Notes: a model not told the origin generated them from the letters alone. Positions 9,718 to 17,660 are shown, numbered from the stretch's first letter. The stretch: 64,000 nt of DNA from Actinostola sp. cb2023 (GCA_033675265.1 JAUJYZ010001592.1:207075-271074), one strand, 5' to 3'. Made by a program: numbers and translations.

Positions 9718-10400
9718 TTAAGAAATCTTATGAAGAATTGTTCTAATAGTTATTGCAGATGATGAAAGTTGCAGGACATCTTTTGAACAGCTTATAGTAA
9801 GTTTCTTACAAGGCAAGTTAAGATTCCTTTTAATTAGGTCTAAACTTATAAGGAATTCCGTTGATTCACTCACATCTACGTATAAAGTTTCCTTGTAGAT
9901 GACGTGGTGTTCTTTATTCGTCTCTAGTTGTATTTGCCCTGCAGAGGATGTGATGTGAATATATCTTTCAATCTGCCCTTGATTTGAGAAGCTTTTCTTG
10001 AAAGCCTTCTGCGCCATTGACCAGGATAAAGGAAAGTATTTTTTTCCCACATCGGCGGCGGTAAGATAGGTTGGTAAAGAATGCTGACTTGTATTGTTCT
10101 CGTAGGAGAAGTAATCAAAGATTCCAACATCTCCAGATTAAGATCCATTTTCAATTCTGTCACTTCTCCATCAATACTGTTGAATACTTCTTTAAGATCT
10201 TCCAATCTAACTTTTATAGCACGGATAATAGGGCGATCTTGTTTTATTTTTACTTTTGCTTTAAGAAAGTTGATAGATTCAATATCCTTAGCATAGATCT
10301 CTAGAATATCAGAATCGAAACTAAGTATTACTTGATGGGCTCTAAAAGTTCTCAAAAAAGATACGATTGATTTTAAATATGCGTGGTTGATTATAATCAT
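9718..10400 (-). pseudogene. Sliding-clamp (PCNA)-like protein, frameshifted
   Basis: Two overlapping minus-strand frames: 10400-9924 (158 aa) and 10050-9718 (110 aa, starting at a non-ATG codon). Read with one shift near 10030-10050, at an A7 run, they give about 230 residues, close to one PCNA monomer (~260). The first half has the beta-alpha-beta rhythm of clamp domain 1 (VILSFDSDILEIYAKD, then VRLEDLKEVF and VTELKMDLNLEML). The second repeats it (YIHITSSAGQIQLE, then STEFLISLDLIK and KLTISCSKDVLQLSS). Clamps hold DNA polymerase on template. The call is by fold pattern, not strong identity; another beta-rich DNA-replication protein is possible. The ATG is 4 bp from the divergent VLTF3-like gene. 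Confidence 0.5.
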
Positions 10401-10404
10401 ATAT
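10401..10404. promoter_or_regulatory. Bidirectional start box, clamp/VLTF3-like pair
   Basis: Start codons of the minus-strand clamp-like gene (10400-10398) and the plus-strand VLTF3-like gene (10405-10407) are only 4 bp apart (ATAT), inside TAATCATATATATGG. This repeats the compact divergent arrangement at 7229-7234. Confidence 0.5.
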
Positions 10405-11289
10405 ATGGAGTCTGTGAAAGCCTATCGTAGAAAACTTAAACGAATAGCAGATGTGGATGAAATAATATCTGAGTTTTATTTAGAGCTGCTAGGAGGAGAT
10501 CTATCAGAGAATTACTTTTTTATGGTGTGGAGTAAGTATGAAGATAGAACAAACACGGTTATTAATAAGCTGCCTGCGGATTTAGAAGTAGTTCAGCTGA
10601 GGAAAATGTTAAACACTATTCCGCATACAGTGGAAAACAATGAATATGAAATATGTATTTGTGGCAACAAGATGGTTCTGGATAGAGAAGAATTGCAAAT
10701 GAGGTGTTCTTGCGGAAGAGAAGTTTCCATGCCTATATCTGTTAATTATGCTCAATTTTACGGTCAAGAAGGGCAGTCGGTTAAGCTCGGCGTTTTTAAT
10801 CCCAGCAAACATTATCATAATTGGATACATCTTATTCTGGGGCAGTCGGCAGTGCCTGACGATGTAATAAATAGTTGTAAATCTGCGCATACAATTCAAG
10901 ATGTTAGAATAGCTTTAAAAGATATTGGTCGGGCGGATTTGAATAAACACGCTCCCGCAGTTTGGAGCAAAGTGACTGGCAATCCCATACCAAAAGTATC
11001 TGCCGATGTTCTTGTTAAAGGAGAACATCTTTTTATACAAGTTTTAGAAGCTAGAAATCATATCAAGGAATTGCATAGAAGAAATAGAAGATATTATCCC
11101 TATTACATTTTTAAGATATTAGACCTCTTGTGCAAGGGGGAAGACCGCAGTATTTTACGCTTTATTCACCTGCAAGGTTCTGACACAGTAGAAAGGAATG
11201 ACGATGAATGGCGGCTGATTTGTAAGAAAGTTCCTCTGGAGTGGAGAAGCACCTGCAGCACTTTAAGAAATGAATTTGGTCCATGTTGA
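10405..11289 (+). CDS. VLTF3-like late transcription factor candidate
   Basis: 294 residues from the ATG at 10405 (an upstream TTG at 10387 is in frame but lacks support). A helical N-terminus is followed by a zinc-ribbon-like pair of C-x-C-G knuckles: CICG at residues 84-87 and CSCG at 101-104. FNPSKHYHNWIHLILG (131-146) comes next, and then RRYYPYYIFKILDLL near the C-terminus. This order of zinc ribbon, H-x-x-x-W-I block and tyrosine-rich helix resembles the VLTF3-like factors of poxviruses and other large DNA viruses, which switch on late genes. I see no frameshift. It faces the clamp-like gene across 4 bp. If right, the element has its own late-gene regulator. Confidence 0.5.
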   Translation: MESVKAYRRKLKRIADVDEIISEFYLELLGGDLSENYFFMVWSKYEDRTNTVINKLPADLEVVQLRKMLNTIPHTVENNEYEICICGNKMVLDREELQMRCSCGREVSMPISVNYAQFYGQEGQSVKLGVFNPSKHYHNWIHLILGQSAVPDDVINSCKSAHTIQDVRIALKDIGRADLNKHAPAVWSKVTGNPIPKVSADVLVKGEHLFIQVLEARNHIKELHRRNRRYYPYYIFKILDLLCKGEDRSILRFIHLQGSDTVERNDDEWRLICKKVPLEWRSTCSTLRNEFGPC

Positions 11290-11375
11290 AAGCTGTTGAA
11301 CATCTGTTGGAACTCTCTTGAGCATCTGTTGGAACTCTGTTGAACATCTGTTGGAACTCTGTTGAAAGCTGTTGG
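11284..11375 (+). repeat. Short tandem repeat after the VLTF3-like gene
   Basis: Three to four imperfect copies of a 22-bp unit like GTTGAACATCTGTTGGAACTCT, flanked by GTTGAAAGCTGTTG. They overlap the stop codon region and fill the gap before the next ORF. Possibly a 3' processing or transcription-end zone; function unknown. Confidence 0.6.
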
Positions 11376-11394
11376 AGAATATTATTCTATATAT

Positions 11395-11700
11395 ATGTCT
11401 GAGCCAACCGATCAAATTACCAAAGAGCCAGAAACTCCAATTCAAAAGGATCCTAAGAAAGTAGCAGCTGGAAAAAAACTGGCTGAATATCATAGGAATG
11501 CTAAAAAGGCTCTAGAAAAGAGTGAAGTTCATGAAACTAGCAACATGTCACTAACAACAGCATTGACACTATTTGGAATAGGTTTAACAGCTTTAGATTT
11601 ATATTTTCGATGGAGGAAAGTAGATGTAGCTAACGATCGGCCGATGCCTGTGATTTATGAATCCCCTCCGGAACCGCCAGCTGCGCATGGCATGGAATAA
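11395..11700 (+). CDS. Small single-pass membrane protein, 101 aa
   Basis: The ATG at 11395 directly follows TCTATATAT; an in-frame TTG at 11362 gives a longer ORF but lacks the motif. A charged N-terminal half is rich in Lys and Glu. One hydrophobic span (about 53-71, LTTALTLFGIGLTALDLYF) and a Pro-rich C-terminus (ESPPEPPAAHG) follow. It is first of a run of four membrane or coiled-coil genes on the same strand, likely virion or membrane-associated structural proteins. Family not recognised. Confidence 0.65.
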   Translation: MSEPTDQITKEPETPIQKDPKKVAAGKKLAEYHRNAKKALEKSEVHETSNMSLTTALTLFGIGLTALDLYFRWRKVDVANDRPMPVIYESPPEPPAAHGME

Positions 11701-11711
11701 TATATATATAT

Positions 11712-11936
11712 ATGGCAGCAGAAAACAAAATGATTAAAACTATTACAGACGCTTCTGTAGTTGTTGGCATCGCAGCCGGCATTGGCTACATTGGTAAGAA
11801 AGCTATGAAAGAGTCATTTATTAATGATCCTAGTAACAGTTTATCAAACTATGGTAAATGGGTGGCGGTTCTAGCCGGCTCTATGTATTTGAAGCAATAT
11901 CTAGAAGATCAAAAAATTCTGCCTAAATATATATAA
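11712..11936 (+). CDS. Small two-span membrane protein, 74 aa
   Basis: The ATG follows an unbroken (TA)n tract (11700-11711). Two hydrophobic segments, about 13-28 and 50-61, flank a short polar loop (NDPSNSLSNYGK). The C-terminus KQYLEDQKILPKYI is amphipathic. Proteins with this layout recur in Polinton structural cassettes; the function is unknown. The gap to the next ATG is 5 bp, so the two are probably co-expressed. Confidence 0.7.
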   Translation: MAAENKMIKTITDASVVVGIAAGIGYIGKKAMKESFINDPSNSLSNYGKWVAVLAGSMYLKQYLEDQKILPKYI

Positions 11937-11941
11937 TATAA

Positions 11942-12349
11942 ATGGCAAGTATAGTTATGATGGTCGCCGGAGCTGTTCTGAATGCTACGGCCTTCACGGG
12001 CTCGATGTATTTAGCGAAAGCCCTAAGTTCTAAGAAACATACCGACGAAGAGAAAATTCGGCATGATAAGGCACTTGAAAAATACCAACAAGATATGGGT
12101 GAATTTGAAAAGAAGCGCCAGCAATATCAAGATTGGTTAACAACACGTTATATGAATAAAAAATTAGCGGATGGTAACTTACAGGATACGGATTACGCAT
12201 TCGCATTATACTCAAAGGCTCATCCTAATTTTAAAGAACCTCAATTCTCAGATTATTATAAACCTAGCAACAAACATAAGCAATATCAAATGATGTATGT
12301 TGGTCTCGGGATGGTGGGAAGTGTTTTTTTAGCAGCAAGATATTTGTAA
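11942..12349 (+). CDS. Membrane/coiled-coil protein, 135 aa
   Basis: The ATG follows AATATAA. There is a hydrophobic N-terminal span (about 3-25), a charged coiled-coil-like helix (about 32-75, rich in K, E, Q and R), a linker, and a second hydrophobic span at the C-terminus (about 117-134). Both ends in the membrane with a cytosolic helix between would fit a capsid- or vesicle-associated protein. The layout matches a small protein common in Polinton cassettes, but no function is established to my knowledge. Confidence 0.7.
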   Translation: MASIVMMVAGAVLNATAFTGSMYLAKALSSKKHTDEEKIRHDKALEKYQQDMGEFEKKRQQYQDWLTTRYMNKKLADGNLQDTDYAFALYSKAHPNFKEPQFSDYYKPSNKHKQYQMMYVGLGMVGSVFLAARYL

Positions 12350-12355
12350 ATTATA

Positions 12356-13513
12356 ATGGAAGGGGGTGTTGATGTGGAAATGGATCCTTTGGGCGAGGGG
12401 GCTGAAGATATAAACACTGATGATAGGCAGCCGCTAATTCCGAGAGAGGATGAGGTTAATAGAATATCGAGGGCTCTACATAGAATTACTGACCCGCAGG
12501 CAAGACGAATTCTGGGTTTAGGCGATCGGCGGCCTTATGACCTAAGAACTCGAGAATATAATGAAAAATCTGGGGTGCCGCCGGCGGAATATATTGAGTT
12601 ACAAGATCATTCTAGACCTGCTGAAGATCGGCCGGGGGTTGCAGAAATGGCGAGTTTTGATGAAGTAGAAGATAGATTAAGAAAACTACAGGATGATAAA
12701 GGAATTATAACGCATGACGATTCAATTACCGACAATCGAAGGGAGGCTGAATTAAGAGATAATGAGGGAAGGAGGGGGTTACTAGAAGATAAAGAAAGAA
12801 AGATTACTACAGCAGGTAGAAGAATACATAAACTTTTTCCAGAATGGGATATGAAAAAAAATACATTTTTATTCATAGTTGATGAGTATGATAGAACTGC
12901 CGTTAGTTTAATGCGTAAAGGATCAAAAAGGTATTATTTGAATAAAGATGGTAGTTGGAATGAAACACCTCCAGACGGAATACTAAATAGCCTAGGTAGA
13001 TCTGCTGAAGAAATCAAAGAATATGATGGCGCGAAAACAGAACTTGACTCATTATTTCCCGACAATAAGATTACTATAGAAAAGGGCTTTGATCTTCGAT
13101 ATAATGAGGGTATAGAAATTACTCGTGAGGGTCTTAATAATTGGCATCGTTTATACAATAAAAAAGGTAGTTTAAACGGTAATTTACCAGATAAAATTAA
13201 AGATGCTTTAGGACGTGCTGCAGAGGAGATACTCACTGCTAACGACGATAGGAGGCAGGTTATAGAAATTACGCGCGATAGTATAGCTGAAAGAGAGTCG
13301 TCAAATAATTTTGAAATGAAACTGATACAGCCCAAGGAGAAGACCCGAGATACCATAAATACTTCAGAAAGGAAAGAGGCTGGAGAGCGGTTGGAGCAAG
13401 AGTTGTCATCTACAACAGCATCCCGAGATGCTCTTGCAAGAGAGAAGATAAAACTTACTGAAGATCTATCCGCCAGCCGTCAACTGATACGAGAGATGGA
13501 GTCGCAAATGTAG
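12356..13513 (+). CDS. Large structural coiled-coil protein, 5' part up to in-frame TAG
   Basis: 385 codons from the ATG at 12356, preceded by AAATTATA. An acidic N-terminus is followed by two copies of a ~50-residue module, about residues 171-220 and 247-293. Each has a Y/E-x-x-x-x-I/V start, a K-G-S turn, P-D-x-I/K and a G-R-A/S-A-E-E-I end. A long charged coiled coil then begins. The frame stops at a single TAG (13511-13513), but the same frame stays open for 528 more codons with continuing coiled coil. The gene is therefore either interrupted by one nonsense change or read through. Likely a structural or tail-like virion component. Confidence 0.6.
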   Translation: MEGGVDVEMDPLGEGAEDINTDDRQPLIPREDEVNRISRALHRITDPQARRILGLGDRRPYDLRTREYNEKSGVPPAEYIELQDHSRPAEDRPGVAEMASFDEVEDRLRKLQDDKGIITHDDSITDNRREAELRDNEGRRGLLEDKERKITTAGRRIHKLFPEWDMKKNTFLFIVDEYDRTAVSLMRKGSKRYYLNKDGSWNETPPDGILNSLGRSAEEIKEYDGAKTELDSLFPDNKITIEKGFDLRYNEGIEITREGLNNWHRLYNKKGSLNGNLPDKIKDALGRAAEEILTANDDRRQVIEITRDSIAERESSNNFEMKLIQPKEKTRDTINTSERKEAGERLEQELSSTTASRDALAREKIKLTEDLSASRQLIREMESQM

Positions 13514-14470
13514 GATGACGCCGCTGCTGCTGCTGCTGATACGGCAATACTAAAAGGGGTACTGTCACTAATACAAGATGGTATTGGAGGTGATGACGCT
13601 GCGGCAGTAATACGAAGATTAGAAGATACAATAGAAAGGTTGGAGGGCGGTGAAGAGAAGGCTAAGCTTATTAATACTATTGAAAACTTAAAAAAGCAAG
13701 TTGCTGCGGGTTCTATAGAGAGGAATAGGCTTATTAATACTATTGAATCCTTTAAAGAAGACCTAACAATGGAAATAGATAGACGTATAGAGTCTGAAAG
13801 GGAAGTAGAAAGGCAAGTGGCCGATGGAGCCACAGGGAGAAATGAATTAATTAATAAGCTGGGTCGTGAAAAGGCGCGTGCTGCTGCTCTAGAACGGCAA
13901 CTATTGAATCTGGGTTCAGAACTTGATGATATGCGGGGCAAGGTAAAAAGATCGAAACAGGAGATAGATGAGCTACTTAAGGACAGAAAAGGCGCTGAAG
14001 TTGAAAGAGGCGAGCTAACTGCTGCCCAAAATAAAAAAATACGTGAGCTAACTAAGGAAAACAATAGGCTAAGAGAGCAAGATCAGTCTCTTGCCAAAGA
14101 GGAGGAGCGGATAAATGAGCAAAGTGAAGCCATAGAAGAAAGACTGCCTTTGAAGGAACGTATAAAACTTATCTTTAAAAAATATGGATTCACCGTCTTT
14201 GCTATTGTTTCTGCTGTTGGTATTGTTATTAGAGTCATTATTAATAGTTTAAAAAGTGGGTTATCTTCGGTTGCGGCCGGTGTTGGAAAAGGTTTGAAAA
14301 CAATAGGTGAAAAATTAGCTCATATATTACCAGGTGCGGTAGGAGCAATAGCCTCCTTTATATTTAAAACTGCCAGTCAGGCTATTGGTTTCCTTGCTAA
14401 ACATGCCTGGCTATTGATAGTAGCCGTTGTTTTGTATGTCGTTGAAAAGTATAAAAAAGAAATAATATAT
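13514..14470 (+). CDS. Continuation: coiled coil plus hydrophobic membrane domain
   Basis: Same frame as 12356 after the TAG, with no ATG needed if read through. The first part, to about 14140, is alanine- and glutamate-rich coiled coil. LKERIKLIFKKYGFTVFAIV then opens a membrane region: a span at about 14180-14240, a glycine-rich amphipathic segment (SSVAAGVGKGLKTIGEKL), and a long hydrophobic stretch at about 14330-14455. It ends in a basic EKYKKE. This C-terminal membrane module is typical of Polinton coiled-coil proteins and seems to finish here. No stop separates it from the next module. Confidence 0.6.
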
Positions 14471-15100
14471 ATGATCCTATACATTGAACAAACGGCAGCC
14501 GATCAAACTATTTGGTTTAAAAATCCTATTAAGGGCACAAAGATATCGCTTGTAAGTTGTAGTTTTTATAATAATTTGTATAATCTTCCAAGTGAGGGAA
14601 CAATATCTGATGTGGGTGGTGTTTTTATGCGGGTTCCGAAAGGAAACTACACTAATTTTAGTTTTAAAAATGCTGTTGATAACGCGGTTTCCATTGGTGA
14701 AAAAAAAGTTTCAATCACAATTAAAAATAATAAATATTATGCCACCCCAACAATAGGTGTTGATTTAAATGAGAGTTTATCAAAATTATTAAACATTCCA
14801 GAACGTCTTGAAGCAAACACCGAATATAACATCAATATTAGTGAACTTACTCAAGGAGTCTGCATTAATTGCGATCTTATTGATTCTACACAGGTTTTAT
14901 TAAATAATAAATATTCCCAAATATTAGCATGTGTTGAATTATGCAAGGTTGGAAAAAAGACATCATATAACCCCAATAATTCATTGTACGCACCTATTAA
15001 AAATGATTATATTAATAGTATTAGGTTTTGGGTGACCACAGATTCTAAAAACACTAATTCTGGAATTTATCTTATACGAATGGTAATAGAAATAATATAA
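14471..15100 (+). CDS. Putative beta-rich virion protein, 209 aa, own start
   Basis: It is in frame with the preceding coiled-coil ORF, but the ATG at 14471 is directly preceded by AAATAATATAT, the start motif seen at other genes here. From this ATG the composition changes: no coiled coil, no membrane span, rich in N, I, S and V, alternating hydrophobic pattern, with a VPKGNYTNFSFKNAV segment and INCDLIDSTQVLLNNKYS near 150. I read it as a separate gene fused by loss of an upstream stop, or as a nested start. A structural role (minor capsid or fibre) is inferred from position and beta character only. Confidence 0.55.
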   Translation: MILYIEQTAADQTIWFKNPIKGTKISLVSCSFYNNLYNLPSEGTISDVGGVFMRVPKGNYTNFSFKNAVDNAVSIGEKKVSITIKNNKYYATPTIGVDLNESLSKLLNIPERLEANTEYNINISELTQGVCINCDLIDSTQVLLNNKYSQILACVELCKVGKKTSYNPNNSLYAPIKNDYINSIRFWVTTDSKNTNSGIYLIRMVIEII

Positions 15101-15105
15101 TATAT

Positions 15106-15693
15106 ATGGACTACAATGAGATTTATCCCGATCTAACAACTGGTGAAAACTTCAGATTACACAAAGTAAATACAGTTTTGTCTCAACTAGGGTCAGAAAT
15201 AAAACATTATGAAAACGTCAGGAAAAAATATGCTAAGATACGCGGAATATTTCATAAAACAGCAGTAGCAACAGGAACTTTGTCTGTAATTTTAACCGGC
15301 TCTGGTGTGGCCACAAGTTTAACAGGGCCTGGAATCGTTGTCGGTGTTCCCTTATCGGCTGTTGGCGGCCTGTTAGGTTTAATATCAGCTAGTTGCACAG
15401 TTTTCACGAAAAAACTTACTAAAAAGGTAGCAAAACATGAAAATACTATTCAGCTTGCAAAATCCAAAGAGAATAGCATAAGCGGCCTTGTATCAAAAGC
15501 CTTGAGTGATAACAAGATTGATGAGAAAGAATTTGATCTCATTATGGGCGAGTTACAGAAATATGAAACAATGAAAAGCGACATCCGCAGAAAGCGGAAT
15601 AATGAATTAAAAAACAATGTTCCACATCTTCAAAAGTTGAGAGAGGAACTGAGAAAGGAGATTGTAGATCAGCTCATAAATCCAAAGAAATAA
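15106..15693 (+). CDS. Membrane-hairpin protein with flanking helices, 195 aa
   Basis: The ATG abuts AATATAATATAT. The N-terminal helix (1-48) is polar. A glycine-rich hydrophobic double segment follows (about 51-70 and 76-100, with GSGVATSLTGPGIVVGVPLS at the turn), suggesting a membrane hairpin. The C-terminal ~90 residues are charged helix/coiled coil with an EF-like DNKIDEKEFD stretch (coded around 15510-15535). That stretch resembles an EF-hand loop but lacks a clear partner hand. Possibly a membrane-active virion protein; function not known. Confidence 0.65.
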   Translation: MDYNEIYPDLTTGENFRLHKVNTVLSQLGSEIKHYENVRKKYAKIRGIFHKTAVATGTLSVILTGSGVATSLTGPGIVVGVPLSAVGGLLGLISASCTVFTKKLTKKVAKHENTIQLAKSKENSISGLVSKALSDNKIDEKEFDLIMGELQKYETMKSDIRRKRNNELKNNVPHLQKLREELRKEIVDQLINPKK

Positions 15694-15751
15694 CTTTTTC
15701 CTTTGATAGAACGCCCTATGGATTTATTTATAAACTTAGATATGATATAAG

Positions 15752-17001
15752 ATGAAGTTTACAGACTTTGTTGAAAAGTATCCAAACTATAACACTAACA
15801 GGTTCAGCAATATAAATGGCAATGTTAGATTTTTATTTAATGGGGATGACTATGACCCCTTTAAAAATGGAAATCTGATAGAGATGTATAAATTCCCTTC
15901 ATGGAGGGGTGAAACTCCAGAACCCGAAAATATACGTGATTTCCTTGGTGGTAGGTTTCCAAAAGAATACATGTTAACAAATAAAAAATACTCAATACCT
16001 GGAGTAGAATTTACTGACGCCGCGGATGATATTAAAACCTTATTATTGCCATTGAAAATATTGATTACGCCCAGTAAAAGCTTTGATAGCCGCCCCAACA
16101 ATATTGTTCAACTAACCCCACCATCAGTTTCTACTGTATCTGAGTATAGCTCCTGGCTTGAAGAACCAAATATGCGTTTTTGGAGCCAGAAGTGCCAATA
16201 CCATGGGATAATGCCTTTGTTTGGACTGGCACTCGATACAACTCTTCTGCTTTGAATAGACTTTGTAATGAGTTTGGCGTCACCGCTGTCGATTTCCGTT
16301 TTAAAGGCGAATCAACAAATGCTGACAAGTTCAGTTTTCATTATACGAGTCCAAAGGATAAGTCTCTTACAGCATATTATCTTTCCACTCATAAAAGTAG
16401 AAGTCAGTATAATTGGTTTGTTCCCCAGTCGTCAAAAGGTCTAACAAAAGCCGGAGTTGCTAGATTAAATAAAAGTATCGAATCCTTTGTTTATTGTATT
16501 TTAGGTAGTCAAGTAAATACAAGATCCGCAATACTAGGAGAATTAGGTTCAGCTATAGAGACTCAAAAGGTATTTCTACAATTATTTGAAAGTTCTATTA
16601 TTGAGAGAGATATTTCCAAAAGTATCCAAAGATATCAACTAGCAATTCATGAAGCGAAAGTGAAACTTGATTTAGCTATTTCACCTGGCTGTTGGTTATT
16701 GCCGTCGAATCTTGTAATAAACACAAATTCAATAATTGGATACAACAATAAATTATTAAAAGCAACCGTGAATATGAAGTTTGGTGTGAATGATATTAAT
16801 GCTGAAACAAAATCTATTGGTATAAAACACATAAGTCATTCAAAGATACAATTACCACATCAACTGGAAATAAAATCAGAATCTGCAAGTAAAGACACTG
16901 TGAATAACTATGTAAAACCTACTAGTTCTAATACTCACGGTACTAATCTAGCAACTATAACAATTGGCGCTGCTGGTCTATCTTGGCTTATGTTTCGGTA
17001 A
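15752..17001 (+). pseudogene. C-terminally membrane-anchored protein, ~415 aa, one frameshift
   Basis: Two frames, 15752-16255 (ATG) and about 16180-17001 (no ATG; a TTG lies at 16180), overlap at a T5 run near 16177-16181. One base gained there would join them smoothly, since the residues after each side of the run continue without gap. The N-terminal part is polar with no signal peptide. The C-terminal end has a hydrophobic tail (about 16950-17000, TIGAAGLSWLMF), suggesting tail anchoring. The gene lies last in the structural run. It may be a surface or penton-like component; no family was recognised. The start-site motif is weak here (GATATAAG). Confidence 0.6.
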
Positions 17002-17112
17002 GTCTATGAATAATAATGAGGGGCTATTTCTTTCTTGTGACAGACTTCTGTCAATAGCGTCTTCTGTCATTGGACCAATATAAATACCCAAATTTCTCGC
17101 CTACGTAACTGT

Positions 17113-17200
17113 CTCGCCGTTGTGGCCTAGTGGGTTAAGCGTGTGTCTCAGAGGTCTGAGGGGAATCTCTGGGCACGGGTTCGACTCCGCTCGGCTGTAA
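17113..17200 (+). ncRNA. tRNA-like sequence with A and B boxes
   Basis: TGGCCTAGTGGG (A box) and GGTTCGACTCC (B box) match Pol III internal promoter consensus and are spaced as in a tRNA with a long variable arm (Ser/Leu type). The ends show a short GCCG/CGGC pairing only, and the T-stem and anticodon stem pair poorly. So I read it as a tRNA-derived SINE head or decayed tRNA rather than a working tRNA gene. Confidence 0.45.
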
Positions 17201-17393
17201 TGTTGAGATCCTCGGTATATAGCGAATCCCCTCCGTTATATACCGTTGTAGACAGGCAGTCCTATGTAAAACCGGTCAAAAAAATGCGAGAAGCCGTGAT
17301 GGAACTCGTAGAGGCAAATGTGCCTTGAAATAAAAAACTCACTAGGGAGAAGCTGTGTTGCTGAATTCCGGTGGCTAAATCTCCCTAGTGGGT

Positions 17394-17414
17394 CTGGTGG
17401 CCACCAGTTTTTTT
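17394..17414 (+). terminator. Palindrome followed by T7
   Basis: CTGGTGGCCACCAG followed by TTTTTTT. A Pol III transcript starting at the tRNA-like block would end at this T run. Its role is inferred. Confidence 0.35.
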
Positions 17415-17489
17415 AATCTGCTCGGTAATATAGATATCGCGACGATTTTCGTGTTTTAACAAACGTATAATCTCTTTCAACTCCTTTTA

Positions 17490-17612
17490 CAAATAGAAAT
17501 CATTCTATCAATTGTGACCCATTCTAGCCCATTAAGTAGTAGTAAACTCCAAAATGGTCAAGGCGGGTGGCCGGGATTTCAAAGTGGGCTAGAGCCCGCC
17601 TTTTACTACTAC
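17490..17612 (-). repeat. Right terminal inverted repeat of the Polinton
   Basis: Reverse complement of the left repeat, ending CTACTAC, followed by the TTGATCA duplication at 17613-17619. The near identity of the two arms supports a single intact insertion. Confidence 0.95.
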
Positions 17613-17660
17613 TTGATCACAAGAAAATCATAATAATAAAATGATGTTAATGATTTACAG

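Larger units (their letters stand above)
17002..17489 (+). other. Right non-coding end of Polinton with tRNA-like block and hairpins
   Basis: No gene is seen. It contains a tRNA-like block (17113-17200), an 11-bp hairpin stem (17340-17350 with 17380-17390), and a perfect 14-bp palindrome CTGGTGGCCACCAG (17394-17407) followed at once by T7. These may be a small inserted SINE-like element or regulatory structures of the virus end. Confidence 0.5.
2413..17612 (+). mobile_element. Polinton/Maverick (adintovirus-like) element, 15.2 kb
   Basis: Terminal inverted repeats of about 122 bp lie at both ends. The 7 bp TTGATCA occurs directly before (2406-2412) and after (17613-17619). Polintons make 6-bp duplications; one extra shared base makes the exact border ambiguous by a base. 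Cargo is diagnostic: protein-primed family-B polymerase, rve integrase, double-jelly-roll capsid, FtsK/HerA-like packaging ATPase, and small membrane proteins. No adenovirus-type cysteine protease was recognised. Integrase and clamp genes lie on the minus strand, the rest on plus. The element sits sense in an intron of a receptor gene. TIR arms differ at only a few positions, suggesting a fairly recent insertion, yet several genes carry frameshifts or a stop. Confidence 0.95.

Noticed and set aside
10387..10404. Upstream extension of the VLTF3-like gene from TTG
   Set aside because: The ATG at 10405 carries the element's start motif; the TTG lies inside the neighbouring gene's start.
17113..17200. 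Functional tRNA gene
   Set aside because: A and B boxes are good, but the T-stem, anticodon stem and acceptor pair poorly.
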